A DNA stretch of 64,000 bases, taken from positions 1 through 64,000 of the forward strand of contig CANQPB010000007.1 in assembly GCA_947625615.1 (NCBI GenBank), in the 5' to 3' direction. Source of the DNA: an uncultured Clostridia bacterium (lineage in GTDB: Bacteria > Bacillota > Clostridia > Oscillospirales > Ruminococcaceae). The notes beneath the pieces were generated by a model that worked only from the letters and a program-made list of their open reading frames with translations, was not told the DNA's origin and did not search any database. Each line of letters begins with the position of its first letter. The stretch's first letter is position 1. This document shows, one piece after another, positions 10,485-20,772 of the stretch. The translations under genes were made by a program, and so were the position numbers.

Positions 10485-11288
10485 TCACGCCTCGCCCCGG
10501 CCTATTTTTGCGGATTTTTCCTCGCAGGCCTTTGCGGCGTCTTTGATTATGCCTTCAAAGCCCCCGGCGTCGAGCACCTTTACCGCCTCGACGGTCGTGC
10601 CGCCGGGCGTGCAGATTCGCTCCTTAAGCTCCCTCGGGCTATCGTCGGAGGAAAGCACCATCTTTGCCGAACCCAGAACCGTCTGCGCGGCGAATATCTT
10701 CGCCTGCTCGGGGGTCATGCCGTTTTCCTCGGCATAGGTTTTCAGCCCGTCGATGAACGAGTAGACATATGCCGGCCCGGAGCCGCTGACTGCGGTTACC
10801 ACGTCAAACAGCTTTTCGGGAAGAATCTCCGCACGGCCGAAGCTTTTGAATATTTTGCAGACGTCGTCGAGCGCGTTCTGCGGGACGCCTTTTTCGCAGC
10901 ATATGGCCGACATTCCCTCGCCGACGAGCGCCGGGGCGTTAGGCATAACCCTGATTATTTTTTTGGTCTTAAAAAGCCCCGAAACCGTCTCAATGCTCTT
11001 TCCCGCGCAGATGGAGACTATGACCGCGTCTTTATCAAGGGCGCCGTCAAGTTCATTGGCGAGCTCCGGCAGGTTAGACGGCTTCACCGCGGCTATGACG
11101 TATTGCGCACCCTTTGCCGCCTCTTTGGCCGAGGCAGTAACCCTTAGCCCCGATGCGGCGGCTTTTTTTGCCGCGCCCTCCGACTTTTCGCAAACCGTTA
11201 CCTCAGTGGGTTTCAAACACCCCGCTCTCAGGGCGCCCTCGATTATAGCCGAACCCATGTGTCCGTAACCGAAAACTGCAAGCTGCAT
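10485..11288 (-). CDS. proC: Pyrroline-5-carboxylate reductase
   Basis: 267 residues. N-terminal NAD(P) fold MQLAVFGYGHMGSA (GxGxxG at 7-12), then the family blocks AVSGSGPAYVY and PGGTTVEAVKVLD. It catalyses the last step of proline synthesis, reduction of 1-pyrroline-5-carboxylate. The frame stays open 63 codons upstream, but that part is translated GC-rich repeat. The chosen ATG has CGGAGGAATTTAAAATG directly upstream and gives the normal family length. The leader carries a three-armed repeat element (11340-11429). Confidence 0.95.
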   Translation of the reverse strand: MQLAVFGYGHMGSAIIEGALRAGCLKPTEVTVCEKSEGAAKKAAASGLRVTASAKEAAKGAQYVIAAVKPSNLPELANELDGALDKDAVIVSICAGKSIETVSGLFKTKKIIRVMPNAPALVGEGMSAICCEKGVPQNALDDVCKIFKSFGRAEILPEKLFDVVTAVSGSGPAYVYSFIDGLKTYAEENGMTPEQAKIFAAQTVLGSAKMVLSSDDSPRELKERICTPGGTTVEAVKVLDAGGFEGIIKDAAKACEEKSAKIGRGEA

Positions 11289-11339
11289 TTTAAATTCCTC
11301 CGTTTCTGTCGCCGGCCGCGCCGTACTTATACCCTTGCG

Positions 11340-11429
11340 CCGCAGCCCAGCCGCGCCTGCGGCGCGGCTGGGCCCGCCCCCCCTTGCGGGGGGCGGGCGG
11401 TTCGCGCAAAGCGCGAACCGGGGCTGCGG
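11340..11429. repeat. Three-armed GC-rich hairpin element, copy A (in proC leader)
   Basis: An outer stem CCGCAGCCC (11340-11348) / GGGCTGCGG (11421-11429) encloses three consecutive perfect hairpins: 11346-11357/11361-11372 (12 bp, which shares CCC with the outer stem), 11373-11382/11388-11397 (10 bp) and 11398-11407/11411-11420 (10 bp). Loops are 3-5 bases. Two other copies (27845-27938, 40757-40844) have the same outer stem and layout but different arm sequences. It lies between the proC promoter and its ribosome site, so it is transcribed. Confidence 0.85.
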
Positions 11430-11467
11430 CCCCGAGCCTGATACGCCGCGCGGCCTGTTTTGAGTAT

Positions 11468-11496
11468 ATTTTACCATACCCCGCCGGCGATATCAA
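11468..11496 (-). promoter_or_regulatory. Promoter of proC
   Basis: Minus strand TTGATA (11496-11491), a 17-base spacer and TAAAAT (11473-11468). It implies a leader of about 170 nt that includes repeat copy A. Confidence 0.65.
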
Positions 11497-11546
11497 GCTA
11501 ATCTGTCCTCGCGCAAAATATATTCAAAAAATATGTCATTCAGAGG

Positions 11547-11575
11547 TTGATTTTTTGCACAGTTTTTAGTATAAT
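11547..11575 (+). promoter_or_regulatory. Promoter of the glycoside hydrolase cluster
   Basis: TTGATT (11547-11552), a 17-base spacer and TATAAT (11570-11575), 43 bases before the GH3 start codon. It is divergent from the proC promoter. No clear operator palindrome was seen. Confidence 0.8.
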
Positions 11576-11617
11576 CTACAAAGCGGAAATAAAAAATCAA
11601 GGTTTAGGAGGTAAATT

Positions 11618-13729
11618 ATGGAGATTTACAAGGACAAGTCCAAATCATTTGAGGAGCGTGCTCACGATCTCGTTTCCAGAATGACTTTAATGGAGCGCTG
11701 CGAGCAGCTCAAGTTCGGCGCACCCGCAATCGAAAGGCTCTCCGTCGAGGCCTATAACTGGTGGAACGAAGGGCTTCACGGCGTGGCAAGAGCCGGCGTC
11801 GCCACAATGTTCCCACAGGCGATCGGCCTTGCCGCGTCATTCGACGACGAGCTTTTAAAGACCGTCGCCGAGGTGATTTCAATCGAATGCAGAGCAAAAT
11901 ATAACGAATATTCCAAGCGCGGCGACCGCGACATCTATAAAGGCCTCACGCTGTGGAGCCCCAATATCAACATCTTCCGCGATCCGCGCTGGGGCCGCGG
12001 CCACGAGACCTACGGCGAGGATCCCTACCTCACGTCCCGCCTCGGCTGCGCCTTTGTCAAGGGTATCCAGGGCGACGGCAAATATCACCGCGCCGCCGCC
12101 TGCGCAAAGCATTTTGCGGTTCACTCGGGGCCCGAGGCGCTTCGACATGAATTCGACGCCGTCGCGAATCCCAAGGACATGGAGGAGACATATCTTCCCG
12201 CATTTGAAGCCCTTGTCAAGGAAGCAAAGGTCGAGGGCGTCATGGGCGCATATAACCGCACCAACGGCGAGCCCTGCTGCGGCTCGGAATACCTGCACAA
12301 AAAGCTCATCGAGTGGGGCTTCGACGGCTATTTCGTCTCCGATTGCTGGGCTATAAAGGATTTCCACGAAAACCACCACGTCACCGCCACCGCCGAAGAA
12401 TCGGTAGCTTTGGCGCTTAAAAACGGCTGCGACGTCAACTGCGGCTCGACGTATCTTTTGGTATATAAGGCCTACCGCGACGGCCTCATCACCGAGGAGG
12501 AGATCACCGCTGCCGCCGAGCATCTCATGGCGACAAGAATGCGCCTCGGCATGTTCGACGAGACCGAATACGACAGCCTGAACTATACCGACGTCGAGAC
12601 CCGCGAGCATCTTGACGTCAGCCTTGAGGCCGCAAGAAACGCCTGCGTGCTTCTTTCCAACAACGGCATACTCCCGCTCGATCCTTCAAAGATAAACACC
12701 TTAGGCGTTATAGGCCCCAACGCCCAGAGCCAGCGCGCTTTGATGGGCAACTACCACGGCACCGCCTCCCGCTATGTCACCATTTTGGAGGGCATTCAGG
12801 ACGCCTTTGACGGCAGGGTTCTCTTCTCCGAGGGCTGCCACCTGTTCAGAAACAAGGTCGAGGGCCTCGGCCTTCCCGGCGACCGCATCGCCGAGGCCGT
12901 CATAGTGGCCGAGCATTCCGACGCCGTAATTCTCTGCGTCGGCCTTGACGAGACCCTTGAGGGCGAGCAGGGCGACGCCTCGAACACCGACGCCTCCGGC
13001 GACAAGATCTCGCTGCAGCTCCCCGAGCCTCAGAGGCTTTTGGTCAAAAAAGTCCTTGAAGTCGGCAAGCCCACCGTCATAGTTGTGGTAAGCGGCTCCT
13101 CGCTGAACGTCGAGGTCGAGCCCGACGCGCTCCTGCAGGTATTCTATCCCGGATCTGAGGGCGGCAAGGCCGTCGCCGAAGTCCTCTTCGGAAAGACCTC
13201 TCCTTCCGGCAAACTGCCCGTCACCTTCTATAAAGACGTCCACAAGCTCCCCGATTTCACCGACTACTCCATGCGCTACCGCACCTACCGCAACGAGCGC
13301 TCCGAGGACGACAACGTCCTGTTCCCGTTCGGCTACGGCCTCAGCTACGGCGACGTCAGGGTTAGCTCCGCCTCCGCCGAAATATCGGGCGGCAGCGTTA
13401 AGGCCGAAGTCACTCTTTCGAATTCCGGCCGCGCTACAAAGGACGTTTTACAGGTCTATTTCAAGTCCGATTCAAAGGACGCCGTCAGAAACCACGCGCT
13501 TTGCGCATTCAAAAAGGTCTGCCTCGGCGAGGGCGAGACCAAAACCGTCTCCCTTGATATCCCGCTCAGCGCTTTAACGGTCGTCAGCGAGGAGGGAGTT
13601 CGCTACCTCGACGGCTCGGCCAAGACCGTTTTATACTTCGGCACCTCTCAGCCCGACGCCCAGAGCGAAGCCCTCACCGGCAAAAAGTGCGTTTCGGTCG
13701 AGCTTCCGCCGCTTCCCGCCGAATGCTGA
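11618..13729 (+). CDS. Glycoside hydrolase family 3 (beta-xylosidase/beta-glucosidase type)
   Basis: 703 residues without signal peptide, so intracellular. N-terminal (beta/alpha)8 domain with substrate motifs RDPRWGRGHETYGEDPYL (about 121-138) and AKHF (163-166). The catalytic nucleophile is D242 in YFVSDCWAI. It is followed by the alpha/beta sandwich (PSGKLPVTFY) and a C-terminal fibronectin-III-like domain. The NWWNEGLHGVA motif near residue 48 is typical of beta-xylosidase-like members. It probably releases terminal xylose or glucose from imported oligosaccharides. AGGAGG site six bases before the ATG. First gene of a cluster with GH43 18 bases downstream, which supports xylan or arabinoxylan oligosaccharides as substrates. 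Confidence 0.93.
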   Translation: MEIYKDKSKSFEERAHDLVSRMTLMERCEQLKFGAPAIERLSVEAYNWWNEGLHGVARAGVATMFPQAIGLAASFDDELLKTVAEVISIECRAKYNEYSKRGDRDIYKGLTLWSPNINIFRDPRWGRGHETYGEDPYLTSRLGCAFVKGIQGDGKYHRAAACAKHFAVHSGPEALRHEFDAVANPKDMEETYLPAFEALVKEAKVEGVMGAYNRTNGEPCCGSEYLHKKLIEWGFDGYFVSDCWAIKDFHENHHVTATAEESVALALKNGCDVNCGSTYLLVYKAYRDGLITEEEITAAAEHLMATRMRLGMFDETEYDSLNYTDVETREHLDVSLEAARNACVLLSNNGILPLDPSKINTLGVIGPNAQSQRALMGNYHGTASRYVTILEGIQDAFDGRVLFSEGCHLFRNKVEGLGLPGDRIAEAVIVAEHSDAVILCVGLDETLEGEQGDASNTDASGDKISLQLPEPQRLLVKKVLEVGKPTVIVVVSGSSLNVEVEPDALLQVFYPGSEGGKAVAEVLFGKTSPSGKLPVTFYKDVHKLPDFTDYSMRYRTYRNERSEDDNVLFPFGYGLSYGDVRVSSASAEISGGSVKAEVTLSNSGRATKDVLQVYFKSDSKDAVRNHALCAFKKVCLGEGETKTVSLDIPLSALTVVSEEGVRYLDGSAKTVLYFGTSQPDAQSEALTGKKCVSVELPPLPAEC

Positions 13730-13747
13730 TAAATATCGGGAGGAATC

Positions 13748-15229
13748 ATGAAAGAAGTTAAAGGCTTAAATCCGCTCACGCGGCTCGATTACCCTGATCC
13801 CAACGTGATCCGCGTGGGGGATATATACTACATGGCCTCGACGACGATGTATTACATGCCCGGCTGCGTTATCCTCAGATCTTACGATCTGATTAACTGG
13901 GAATTCTGCACCCATGTCTACGATACACTCGAGGACACCCCGCGCGAAAATTTAGACGGCTGCCATGCCTACGGCTGCGGAATGTGGGCCCCTGTGCTCA
14001 GATATCACGACGGCGTTTTTCATGTCGTATTTATCGCGAACGACACCCATAAGACCTACCATTTCACCGCGACGGATATCATGGGCCCATGGAAAAAGAG
14101 CTATATCGAGGGCTTTTATCACGACACCTCGCTTCTATTTGACGACGACGGCAGGGTATACCTAATGTACGGCAACCGCGAGATCTGGGTGACCGAGCTT
14201 GAGCCCGATCTTTCCCGCCCGAAGCCGGGCGGCGTGCACAAGTGCGTTTTAAAGGACGGCCCCACCCCCCTCGGCTACGAGGGCTGCCACCTTTATAAGA
14301 TAAACGGCCGCTACTACGCGTTCTTCATTCACTCGCTGCCCGACAGGTGGCTGAGGGTCGAGGCCTGCTTCATGGCCGACAGAATCGACGGCGAATGGAC
14401 CGGCGGCGACGTTATCGTCGAGGCGTTCGAGCATACCTCAGGCGTCGCGCAGGGCGGCATAGTCGACACCCCCGACGGCGACTGGTACGGCGTTATCTTT
14501 GCCGACAGGGGAGCCGTGGGCAGAATACCCAATCTTGTCCCGATGCATTTCGACGCCGGCGGCCGCCCCGTCTTCGACAAAACCCCGAAGGAGCTGAAAA
14601 CAGCCTCCACCCGCCCGGGCTATGTCTATAAGCCGCTATACCGAAGCGACGACTTTTCGGCTCCCGCCCTTGACGGCGCATGGGAATTCAACCACAATCC
14701 CTCAAACGGACATTGGCGCCTTTCAAATGGATATGAGGTCGACGCCCTGCCTGCGCCGTCTTTGGAAATGGCCAAAAACACGCTCACCCAGCGCACCCTC
14801 TGGCCGGGCTGCTCGGCCGAGGTGACCGTAAACGCCGAAAATCTCACCGAGGGCGGCTTTGCCGGCCTCGCCGCTATGCAGTATTGCTACGGCGCCGTGG
14901 GAATCGCCGCCGAGCGCGGGGGATATGCAATCAGGCTTTTGGAAAGAGATCGCGACGGCCGCGAGACAGTCACCGAAACCCTTCCCGCCGAGAGGGCAGA
15001 GGCGAGGGTAAAGATCAGCTTCACATTCGGCCCCGGAAAGGATTTCTGCGAGTTTTACGTATATTCGGGCGGCACCTGGAAGCAGCTCGGCGGCCGCCAC
15101 GCCCTGAGCTTTGATCTCAGGCATTTTACCGGCTGCCGCTTCGGCCTGTTCGGATATTCAACCGGCGATACCGCCGCCGGCTCGGCGAAATTCACAGATT
15201 TTCGGTACATAGACGATGAAAACGCTTGA
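13748..15229 (+). CDS. Glycoside hydrolase family 43 (beta-xylosidase/arabinofuranosidase type)
   Basis: 493 residues, no signal peptide. The N-terminal five-bladed propeller has the catalytic trio D17 (DYPDPNV), D126 (YHDTSLLF) and E178 (YEGCHLYK). The C-terminal part (about 310-490, beginning LYRSDDFSAPALDGAWEFNHNP) is the beta-sandwich domain found in GH43 xylosidases. It removes xylose or arabinose residues from short xylan-derived sugars in the cytosol. GGGAGG site; co-transcribed with GH3. Exact specificity within GH43 cannot be set from reading alone. Confidence 0.92.
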   Translation: MKEVKGLNPLTRLDYPDPNVIRVGDIYYMASTTMYYMPGCVILRSYDLINWEFCTHVYDTLEDTPRENLDGCHAYGCGMWAPVLRYHDGVFHVVFIANDTHKTYHFTATDIMGPWKKSYIEGFYHDTSLLFDDDGRVYLMYGNREIWVTELEPDLSRPKPGGVHKCVLKDGPTPLGYEGCHLYKINGRYYAFFIHSLPDRWLRVEACFMADRIDGEWTGGDVIVEAFEHTSGVAQGGIVDTPDGDWYGVIFADRGAVGRIPNLVPMHFDAGGRPVFDKTPKELKTASTRPGYVYKPLYRSDDFSAPALDGAWEFNHNPSNGHWRLSNGYEVDALPAPSLEMAKNTLTQRTLWPGCSAEVTVNAENLTEGGFAGLAAMQYCYGAVGIAAERGGYAIRLLERDRDGRETVTETLPAERAEARVKISFTFGPGKDFCEFYVYSGGTWKQLGGRHALSFDLRHFTGCRFGLFGYSTGDTAAGSAKFTDFRYIDDENA

Positions 15230-15896
15230 AGAAGCCCTTCGCGCCCTTGCGGATCCGAAATACCGCGAATTTCACTGCGGGCTGATTCCGACGGTTCCCC
15301 GGGAGAGTGTTTTGGGCGTTAGGGTTCCCGAAATCCGCCGGCTCGCGAAAACGCTCGACGAAAAAACCCGCCTTGAATTTCTCGGCGATCTTCCGCACCG
15401 CTTCTACGATGAAAACATGCTCCACGCGGCGATTTTATGCAATATCCGCGATTTTGACTCCGCGCTGAAAATGGTAGAGGATTTTCTTCCCTACGTCGAC
15501 AACTGGGCGGTCTGCGACGCGCTATCGCCGAAATGCTTTTCAAAGAACAAAGAGGCGCTGCTGCCTAAAATAAGCCTTTGGCGCTCGTCGGATCGCACCT
15601 ACACCAAGCGCTTCGGAATTGAGATGTCGATGAGGCATTTTCTCGACGTATGCTTCCGCCCGGAATTTCTTGCGGAGAACGCCGCGGTAAAGTCGGACGA
15701 GTATTACGTCAGCATGATGTCGGCGTGGTATTTCGCCGAGGCGCTTATAAAGCAATGGGATCACGCGATAGTCTATTTTTGCGAGCCGAGGCTTACCCCT
15801 CAGGTCAAAAAGATGGCCATACAAAAGGCTTTGGACAGCTTTCGCATAAGCGACGGAAAAAAGGCCTATCTTCGCGAGCTTAGGAAAAACTCGTAA
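15216..15896 (+). CDS. AlkD-like DNA alkylation repair protein
   Basis: 226 residues of HEAT-like helical repeats, as in the AlkC/AlkD DNA glycosylase superfamily. The central motif YVDNWAVCDAL provides W97 and D101, matching the Trp and Asp that AlkD uses to excise positively charged alkylated purines without base flipping. The start codon lies 14 bases inside the end of the GH43 gene in another frame, so translation is probably coupled. A DNA repair enzyme has no obvious reason to be in a sugar operon; it may be a passenger. Members differ in activity, so the lesion is not certain. Confidence 0.85.
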   Translation: MKTLEEALRALADPKYREFHCGLIPTVPRESVLGVRVPEIRRLAKTLDEKTRLEFLGDLPHRFYDENMLHAAILCNIRDFDSALKMVEDFLPYVDNWAVCDALSPKCFSKNKEALLPKISLWRSSDRTYTKRFGIEMSMRHFLDVCFRPEFLAENAAVKSDEYYVSMMSAWYFAEALIKQWDHAIVYFCEPRLTPQVKKMAIQKALDSFRISDGKKAYLRELRKNS

Positions 15897-15980
15897 ACAC
15901 GCTGCGGCTTATTTGCCGCTGCCGATAAATTTATCCACCCATACAACCCATTATCACAAGACACCCTAAGGAGGACAAAC

Positions 15981-17081
15981 ATGAAAAAATTAGGATTCGG
16001 ACTCATGCGTCTGCCCATCATCGGCGGCGACCACTCGAAGATCAACCTTGAGCTCGTTCAGCCTATGGTCGATATGTTCATGGCCCACGGCTATACCTAT
16101 TTCGACACCGCCTACGTCTATCACGGCGGTTTCAGCGAGGTGGCGTTCCGCGAGTGCGTCGTCAAGAAATATCCCCGCGACAGCTTTACCGTAACCACTA
16201 AGCTTCCTCTCTTCGGCAAGCCCGACCGCGCCGGCATGGAAAAAATTTTTGCCGAATCTATGGAGCGCCTCGGCGTAGATTATATCGACTACTACTGGCT
16301 TCACGCCATGGGCCGCGACAGCTATGCCCACGCGGTTTCCGTCGGCGCGTTTGATTACCTCAGAGAGCTCAAGACCGCCGGAAAGATCAGACACATGGGC
16401 TTCTCCTTCCACGACAGCCCCGAGACCCTTGAAAAGATCCTCACCGAGCAGCCCGACGTCGAATTCGTCCAGCTCCAGATAAACTATCTCGATTGGGAGG
16501 ACGGAGGGGTTCAGGCTCGCCGCTGCTACGAAGTAGCTACCGCTCACGAAAAGCCTGTCATCGTCATGGAGCCCATAAAGGGCGGCAGCCTTGCAAATCC
16601 TCCCAAGAAGGCCGAAAAGCTTCTTAAAGATTACAACCCCGACGCTTCCTGCGCAAGCTGGGCTGTTCGCTTTGCCGCCTCGCTTCCCAACGTAATGGTT
16701 GTTTTAAGCGGCATGAGCGAGCTCTGGCAGGTTGAGGACAACGTCAGCTGCATGGACGACTTCAAGCCGATAACCGACGAGGAGCGCGCCATTCTTGAAA
16801 AGGCCGTCGAGGAGATCAAATTTGCGATTCCCTGCACCGCCTGCCGCTACTGCACCGACGGCTGCCCGATGTCTATAAATATCCCCGAGGTCTTCGCCGT
16901 CTACAACAAGATGAAAAGGGATATCCACAAAAAGTGGGAGGCCAAGAAGGACTACGCCGAGCTGCTTAAAACCTCCGGCTCGCCTGACAGCTGCATAGGC
17001 TGCGAACAGTGCGTAAACGCCTGCCCTCAGCATCTTGAAATACCTAAGCTCCTTGCCGAGTGCTCGGCCGATTTATCATGA
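15981..17081 (+). CDS. Aldo/keto reductase with C-terminal 2x[4Fe-4S] ferredoxin domain
   Basis: 366 residues. The (beta/alpha)8 aldo/keto reductase part (1-270) has the tetrad D42, Y47, K74, H108. The C-terminal 80 residues hold two complete CxxCxxCxxxC sets (C285, C288, C291, C295 and C338, C341, C344, C348) for two iron-sulfur clusters. This family is common in anaerobes and probably couples carbonyl or alcohol redox to ferredoxin-like electron transfer. The substrate is unknown; a position one base-overlap before a GH95 enzyme suggests a sugar or sugar-derived aldehyde. AAGGAGG site. Confidence 0.9.
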   Translation: MKKLGFGLMRLPIIGGDHSKINLELVQPMVDMFMAHGYTYFDTAYVYHGGFSEVAFRECVVKKYPRDSFTVTTKLPLFGKPDRAGMEKIFAESMERLGVDYIDYYWLHAMGRDSYAHAVSVGAFDYLRELKTAGKIRHMGFSFHDSPETLEKILTEQPDVEFVQLQINYLDWEDGGVQARRCYEVATAHEKPVIVMEPIKGGSLANPPKKAEKLLKDYNPDASCASWAVRFAASLPNVMVVLSGMSELWQVEDNVSCMDDFKPITDEERAILEKAVEEIKFAIPCTACRYCTDGCPMSINIPEVFAVYNKMKRDIHKKWEAKKDYAELLKTSGSPDSCIGCEQCVNACPQHLEIPKLLAECSADLS

Positions 17082-19348
17082 ACGGCAAAATCTGGCTCTC
17101 ATCGCCTGCGCCCACGGGCGATGAGGCTTTTCGCGAGGGCTGGAACCGCGCCCTGCCGATAGGAAACGGCTCTTTGGGGGCGATGGTTTACGGCGGGGTT
17201 TCGCGGGATATCCTTCAGCTTAACGAGGAGACCGTTTGGGTCGGCTCGGGCGGAAGAAACCGCGTCAATCCCAAGGCAAAGGGCAGCTGGCGCCGCGTCA
17301 GAGAGCTTTTGTGCGAGGGCAGAATTAAAGAGGCCGAGGAGCTCTGCGCCTCAGACCTCTACGCCATACCCGACCAGCAGCGCTATTACGACACCTGCGG
17401 CCACATCTCTTTCGGCTATCCGTTTGAGGATTTTTCTGGCTACCGCCGTGAGCTCAGCCTTGAAGAAGCCGTCTGCCGCGTGGAGTTTACCTCCGGCGAA
17501 AGCCGCGTCCGGAGAGAATATTTCGCAAGCTTCCCGGATCAGGTGATCGTCTTGAGGCAGACATCTCAGGGCGGCGCGCGCTTCGGCTGCAAGATAGATC
17601 TTTCCGAGCGCGACAACCCCGATTACCGACTTGACGTCGGCGAGCTCGGCCCCTATGTGACGGTAAACCAGCCGGATGGCGGCTGCTGCTATTGCGTCAT
17701 GGCCGCAGTTGAAAGCGACGGCTGCGTCATCTGCTCAGAAACCGGCGCCGAGGTGTTCGACGCCACCGATATGACCGTCTACATCACTGTAAGAAGCGAT
17801 TTTCACGGCGACGATCCCATAGCGTGGTGCGAAAGCAAGCTTCGCGCCGCCGCGGAGCTCGGCTTTGATGCCGTCAAGGCCCGCCATATCGAGGACTACC
17901 GCGCCCTATTCGGCCGGGTATCCCTTCGCATCGATGGCGAGGATCGCGACAGTATCCCCACCGACGAGCGCCTTAAAAACGCCGCCACCGATCCCTCCCT
18001 TGCCGAGCTCTACTTCGATTTCGGCCGGTATCTCATAATCTCATCTTCCAGACCCGGCACCCTGCCCGCAAATCTTCAGGGCATCTGGAACAAAGATCAC
18101 ACCCCGGCCTGGGGCTCGAAGTACACGATAAATATCAACGCCGAGATGAACTGCTGGCCCGATTGCGTCTGCGGCCTGCCCGAGTGCGAGCTCCCTCTTT
18201 TGGAGCATCTCAAAGTCATGCTTCCTTACGGGCAGAAGGTTGCGAAGGACATGTACGGCCTGAACGGCTTCTGCGCCCACCACAACACCGACGTCTTCGG
18301 CGACTGCGCCCCTCAGGACATGTGGATGCCGGCAACCGTCTGGCCGATGGGCGCCGCATGGATCTGCACGCACATAAAATCCCACTACGAATTCACCGGC
18401 GACAAATCAATCCTCAGCGAGTACATAGACATCTTAAAGGAGGCCTGCCGCTTCTTCACCGAATACCTCTTCGAGCGAAACGGCGTTTTGATAACCGGCC
18501 CCTCCACCTCGCCGGAAAACATCTATATCCACCCCTCAGGCGAAAAGGGCAGCCTCTGCGTCGGCCCCACGATGGACTCGATGATCATAAGAGAGATCTT
18601 TGAGAGCTGCCTTGAATACTCCCGCATTTTGGGCGTATGGGACGGCCTCTGCGACAAAATTTCCGAGATGCTCCCGAAGCTGCCGAAGCCGACAGTCGGA
18701 AAATACGGCCAGATAATGGAATGGGCCGAGGACTACGATGAGGCCGAGCCGGGGCACCGCCACATCTCCCATCTCTGGGGGCTTTATCCCTCCGATCAGC
18801 TCTCCTATGAAAAGACCCCCGAGCTGATGAGCGCCGCAAGGGTCACCCTCGAGCGCCGCCTTGCCAACGGGGGAGGGCACACCGGCTGGTCGCGCGCTTG
18901 GATAATCAACATGTGGGCCCGCCTCCGCGACGGCGAAAAGGTCGGCGAGAACGTCGAGGCGCTCCTCAATCGCTCCACATACCCCAACATGTTCGACATG
19001 CACCCGCCCTTCCAGATTGACGGAAACTTCGGCGGCACCGCCGGCATCGCCGAGGCCCTTTTGCAAAGCCAGGGCGGAGTGGTAAAACTTCTGCCCGCGC
19101 TTCCGCCCAAGTGGCAAAGCGGCTCGTTCAAGGGCCTTCTTGCCAGGGGAGGTCTCACCGTCGATGTCGGGTGGGAAGATTCAAAGCTTAAGAGCTCGAA
19201 GATAATCTCCCGCCTCGGAAATCCCGTAAAGCTTGAAACAAAGCCGTTTTACAGGATATCCGCCCCCGGTGCTGAGATCGTCAAAACTGCCGAAAACATT
19301 GTCGAGATCACCGGGCAGCCCGGCTTTGAGGTCACAATCGAGGCATAA
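17078..19348 (+). CDS. Glycoside hydrolase family 95 (alpha-L-fucosidase/galactosidase type)
   Basis: 756 residues; its ATG overlaps the reductase stop (ATGA), so the two are translationally coupled. The frame is open slightly upstream, but this start gives the family's usual [23 protein letters not shown] opening. Conserved GH95 blocks: NLQGIWN and [10 protein letters not shown] near residues 345-370, [29 protein letters not shown] and [21 protein letters not shown]. It has an N-terminal beta domain, a helical (alpha/alpha)6 catalytic barrel and a C-terminal beta domain. Inverting alpha-1,2-L-fucosidase is the founder activity; alpha-L-galactosidase is an alternative. No signal peptide, so it acts on imported glycans. 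Confidence 0.92.
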   Translation: MNGKIWLSSPAPTGDEAFREGWNRALPIGNGSLGAMVYGGVSRDILQLNEETVWVGSGGRNRVNPKAKGSWRRVRELLCEGRIKEAEELCASDLYAIPDQQRYYDTCGHISFGYPFEDFSGYRRELSLEEAVCRVEFTSGESRVRREYFASFPDQVIVLRQTSQGGARFGCKIDLSERDNPDYRLDVGELGPYVTVNQPDGGCCYCVMAAVESDGCVICSETGAEVFDATDMTVYITVRSDFHGDDPIAWCESKLRAAAELGFDAVKARHIEDYRALFGRVSLRIDGEDRDSIPTDERLKNAATDPSLAELYFDFGRYLIISSSRPGTLPANLQGIWNKDHTPAWGSKYTININAEMNCWPDCVCGLPECELPLLEHLKVMLPYGQKVAKDMYGLNGFCAHHNTDVFGDCAPQDMWMPATVWPMGAAWICTHIKSHYEFTGDKSILSEYIDILKEACRFFTEYLFERNGVLITGPSTSPENIYIHPSGEKGSLCVGPTMDSMIIREIFESCLEYSRILGVWDGLCDKISEMLPKLPKPTVGKYGQIMEWAEDYDEAEPGHRHISHLWGLYPSDQLSYEKTPELMSAARVTLERRLANGGGHTGWSRAWIINMWARLRDGEKVGENVEALLNRSTYPNMFDMHPPFQIDGNFGGTAGIAEALLQSQGGVVKLLPALPPKWQSGSFKGLLARGGLTVDVGWEDSKLKSSKIISRLGNPVKLETKPFYRISAPGAEIVKTAENIVEITGQPGFEVTIEA

Positions 19349-19355
19349 AAAATTT

Positions 19356-19377
19356 CCCGTCTGTTCACGCAGGCGGG
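19356..19377. terminator. Bidirectional terminator between GH95 gene and his operon
   Basis: Stem CCCGTCTG / CAGGCGGG (one G-T pair) with a 6-base loop, an A-run before and ATTATTTT after, between convergent genes. Confidence 0.8.
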
Positions 19378-19378
19378 A

Positions 19379-20116
19379 TTATTTTGTGTATTCTATGTAT
19401 TTTTCAAACCCGTAGGCGATACCCTCGGGCGAGTGAGCGTCGCTCGAAAGAATCAGATTCGCGCCCTTATTTTTGATGTATTCTGCGATCTCTGAAGACG
19501 GGTAGGGCTCGTCGGTATACCCCCTGAAAATCCCGCCGGTGTTCACCTCAAACACGGCGCCCGCACGAATCAGCCTGTCCGCCGCGGCCTGCCATGCGCT
19601 TCGGTAACGCATGTCCGAGCTGTCAAACGGAACCGATCGCTTAAACTTCTTTATCAAATCAAAGTGCCCGATAATATCCGGTCTCATGTCGGCAAGCGAA
19701 CCGACCGCCTTAAAGTAGTCCGCCGCGCAGAGATAAAAATCCCCGGAGTAGAATTCATCAATCATGCCCTTAAGCATCTCCGGCGTCTCGTCGACGGAAA
19801 TATACTTGTCGCCCTGCTTAAGGTAATGCACCGAGCCTATGACGTAGTCGAAACCGTCGGTCGGGGCAGGGGAGTATAGATCCTGCTCAACACCGCAGTA
19901 TATGTCAATCTGCCCGGTATACTTTTCCTTCAGCCTTTTGATCTCGGAAATAAACTCCCGATACCTCTCAAGCGGCAAGCAGCAGCTGTCAAAGGGGACG
20001 TACGAATGCGCCAGAAGCCCCAAATGCCTGACGCCCTTTTTAATCGCCGCACGGACATACTCCTCAGGATAGGTCAATCCATCGCAGAATTTTGTGTGGA
20101 CATGAAGGTCGGTCAT
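19379..20116 (-). CDS. hisJ: Histidinol-phosphatase, PHP family
   Basis: 245 residues starting [13 protein letters not shown], the first metal motif (HxH at 5/7) of the PHP hydrolase fold; further His and Asp ligands include LSSDAH near the C-terminus. It removes phosphate from L-histidinol phosphate, the penultimate reaction series of histidine synthesis. It is the last gene of the his operon and overlaps hisIE by 4 bases. Its presence explains why hisB here is only the dehydratase. Confidence 0.9.
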   Translation of the reverse strand: MTDLHVHTKFCDGLTYPEEYVRAAIKKGVRHLGLLAHSYVPFDSCCLPLERYREFISEIKRLKEKYTGQIDIYCGVEQDLYSPAPTDGFDYVIGSVHYLKQGDKYISVDETPEMLKGMIDEFYSGDFYLCAADYFKAVGSLADMRPDIIGHFDLIKKFKRSVPFDSSDMRYRSAWQAAADRLIRAGAVFEVNTGGIFRGYTDEPYPSSEIAEYIKNKGANLILSSDAHSPEGIAYGFEKYIEYTK

Positions 20117-20766
20117 ACCATCTTCTCCTGCTTCACTTTGTGATCAATAACATGCCTCGACGCGAGCTCCGCCCTGATTTCGTCCGGCGAAATTCCCATT
20201 TCAACCATCATCACCATCACATGATACATCAAATCCGCAACCTCGTAAACTGTCTCGCGGCGGTCTCCGCCCTTCGCTGCGATGATCACCTCTGTCGATT
20301 CCTCACCGACCTTTTTCAGAATCTTGTCGATCCCCTTTTCAAACAGGTAGCTCGTGTACGACCCCTCCGGGAGTTCCTTCTTGCGCCCCTCAAGCAGCCG
20401 GTAGAGCCCGTCGGTGCTGAAATCCTCCTCCGATTTTTCAATTTCGAGAATTGTATTTGTAAAACAGGAATCCGTTCCCAAGTGGCATGCCGGGCCGTCC
20501 TTATTGACTAAAACCAACAGCGCGTCGCCGTCGCAGTCCGCCGTTATCGAGACGATATGCTGATAGTTTCCGCTTGTCTCGCCCTTTAGCCACAGCTCCT
20601 GCCGCGATCTGCTGAAAAAGCATGTCAGTCCCTTTTTCATCGTAATATCGAGGCTTTTGCGGGTCATATATGCAAGGGTGAGCACCTTTTTCGACGTGTT
20701 ATCAACAACAATTGCCGGGATCAGCCCGTCCCTGTCAAATTTAAGCTCATTTACTGTCATGTCCAT
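20113..20766 (-). CDS. hisIE: Bifunctional phosphoribosyl-AMP cyclohydrolase / phosphoribosyl-ATP pyrophosphatase
   Basis: 217 residues. The HisI half (about 1-115) has [27 protein letters not shown] and the metal motif ADCDGDALL. The HisE half (about 120-205) has the MazG-like [16 protein letters not shown] helix with acidic metal ligands. It carries out steps 2 and 3 of the pathway. It lies between hisF and hisJ with overlap or a few bases of spacing. Confidence 0.95.
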   Translation of the reverse strand: MDMTVNELKFDRDGLIPAIVVDNTSKKVLTLAYMTRKSLDITMKKGLTCFFSRSRQELWLKGETSGNYQHIVSITADCDGDALLVLVNKDGPACHLGTDSCFTNTILEIEKSEEDFSTDGLYRLLEGRKKELPEGSYTSYLFEKGIDKILKKVGEESTEVIIAAKGGDRRETVYEVADLMYHVMVMMVEMGISPDEIRAELASRHVIDHKVKQEKMV

Positions 20767-20772
20767 TCTCCT

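Noticed and set aside
11340..11429. tRNA-like cloverleaf
   Set aside because: The arms are too long and GC-rich, the outer stem is not followed by a CCA-type end, and there is no T-loop GTTC sequence or anticodon arm. Arms vary freely between copies.
11289..11477. N-terminal extension of proC
   Set aside because: It would be translation of the GC-rich repeat; the internal ATG has a strong GGAGG and gives the normal family N-terminus.
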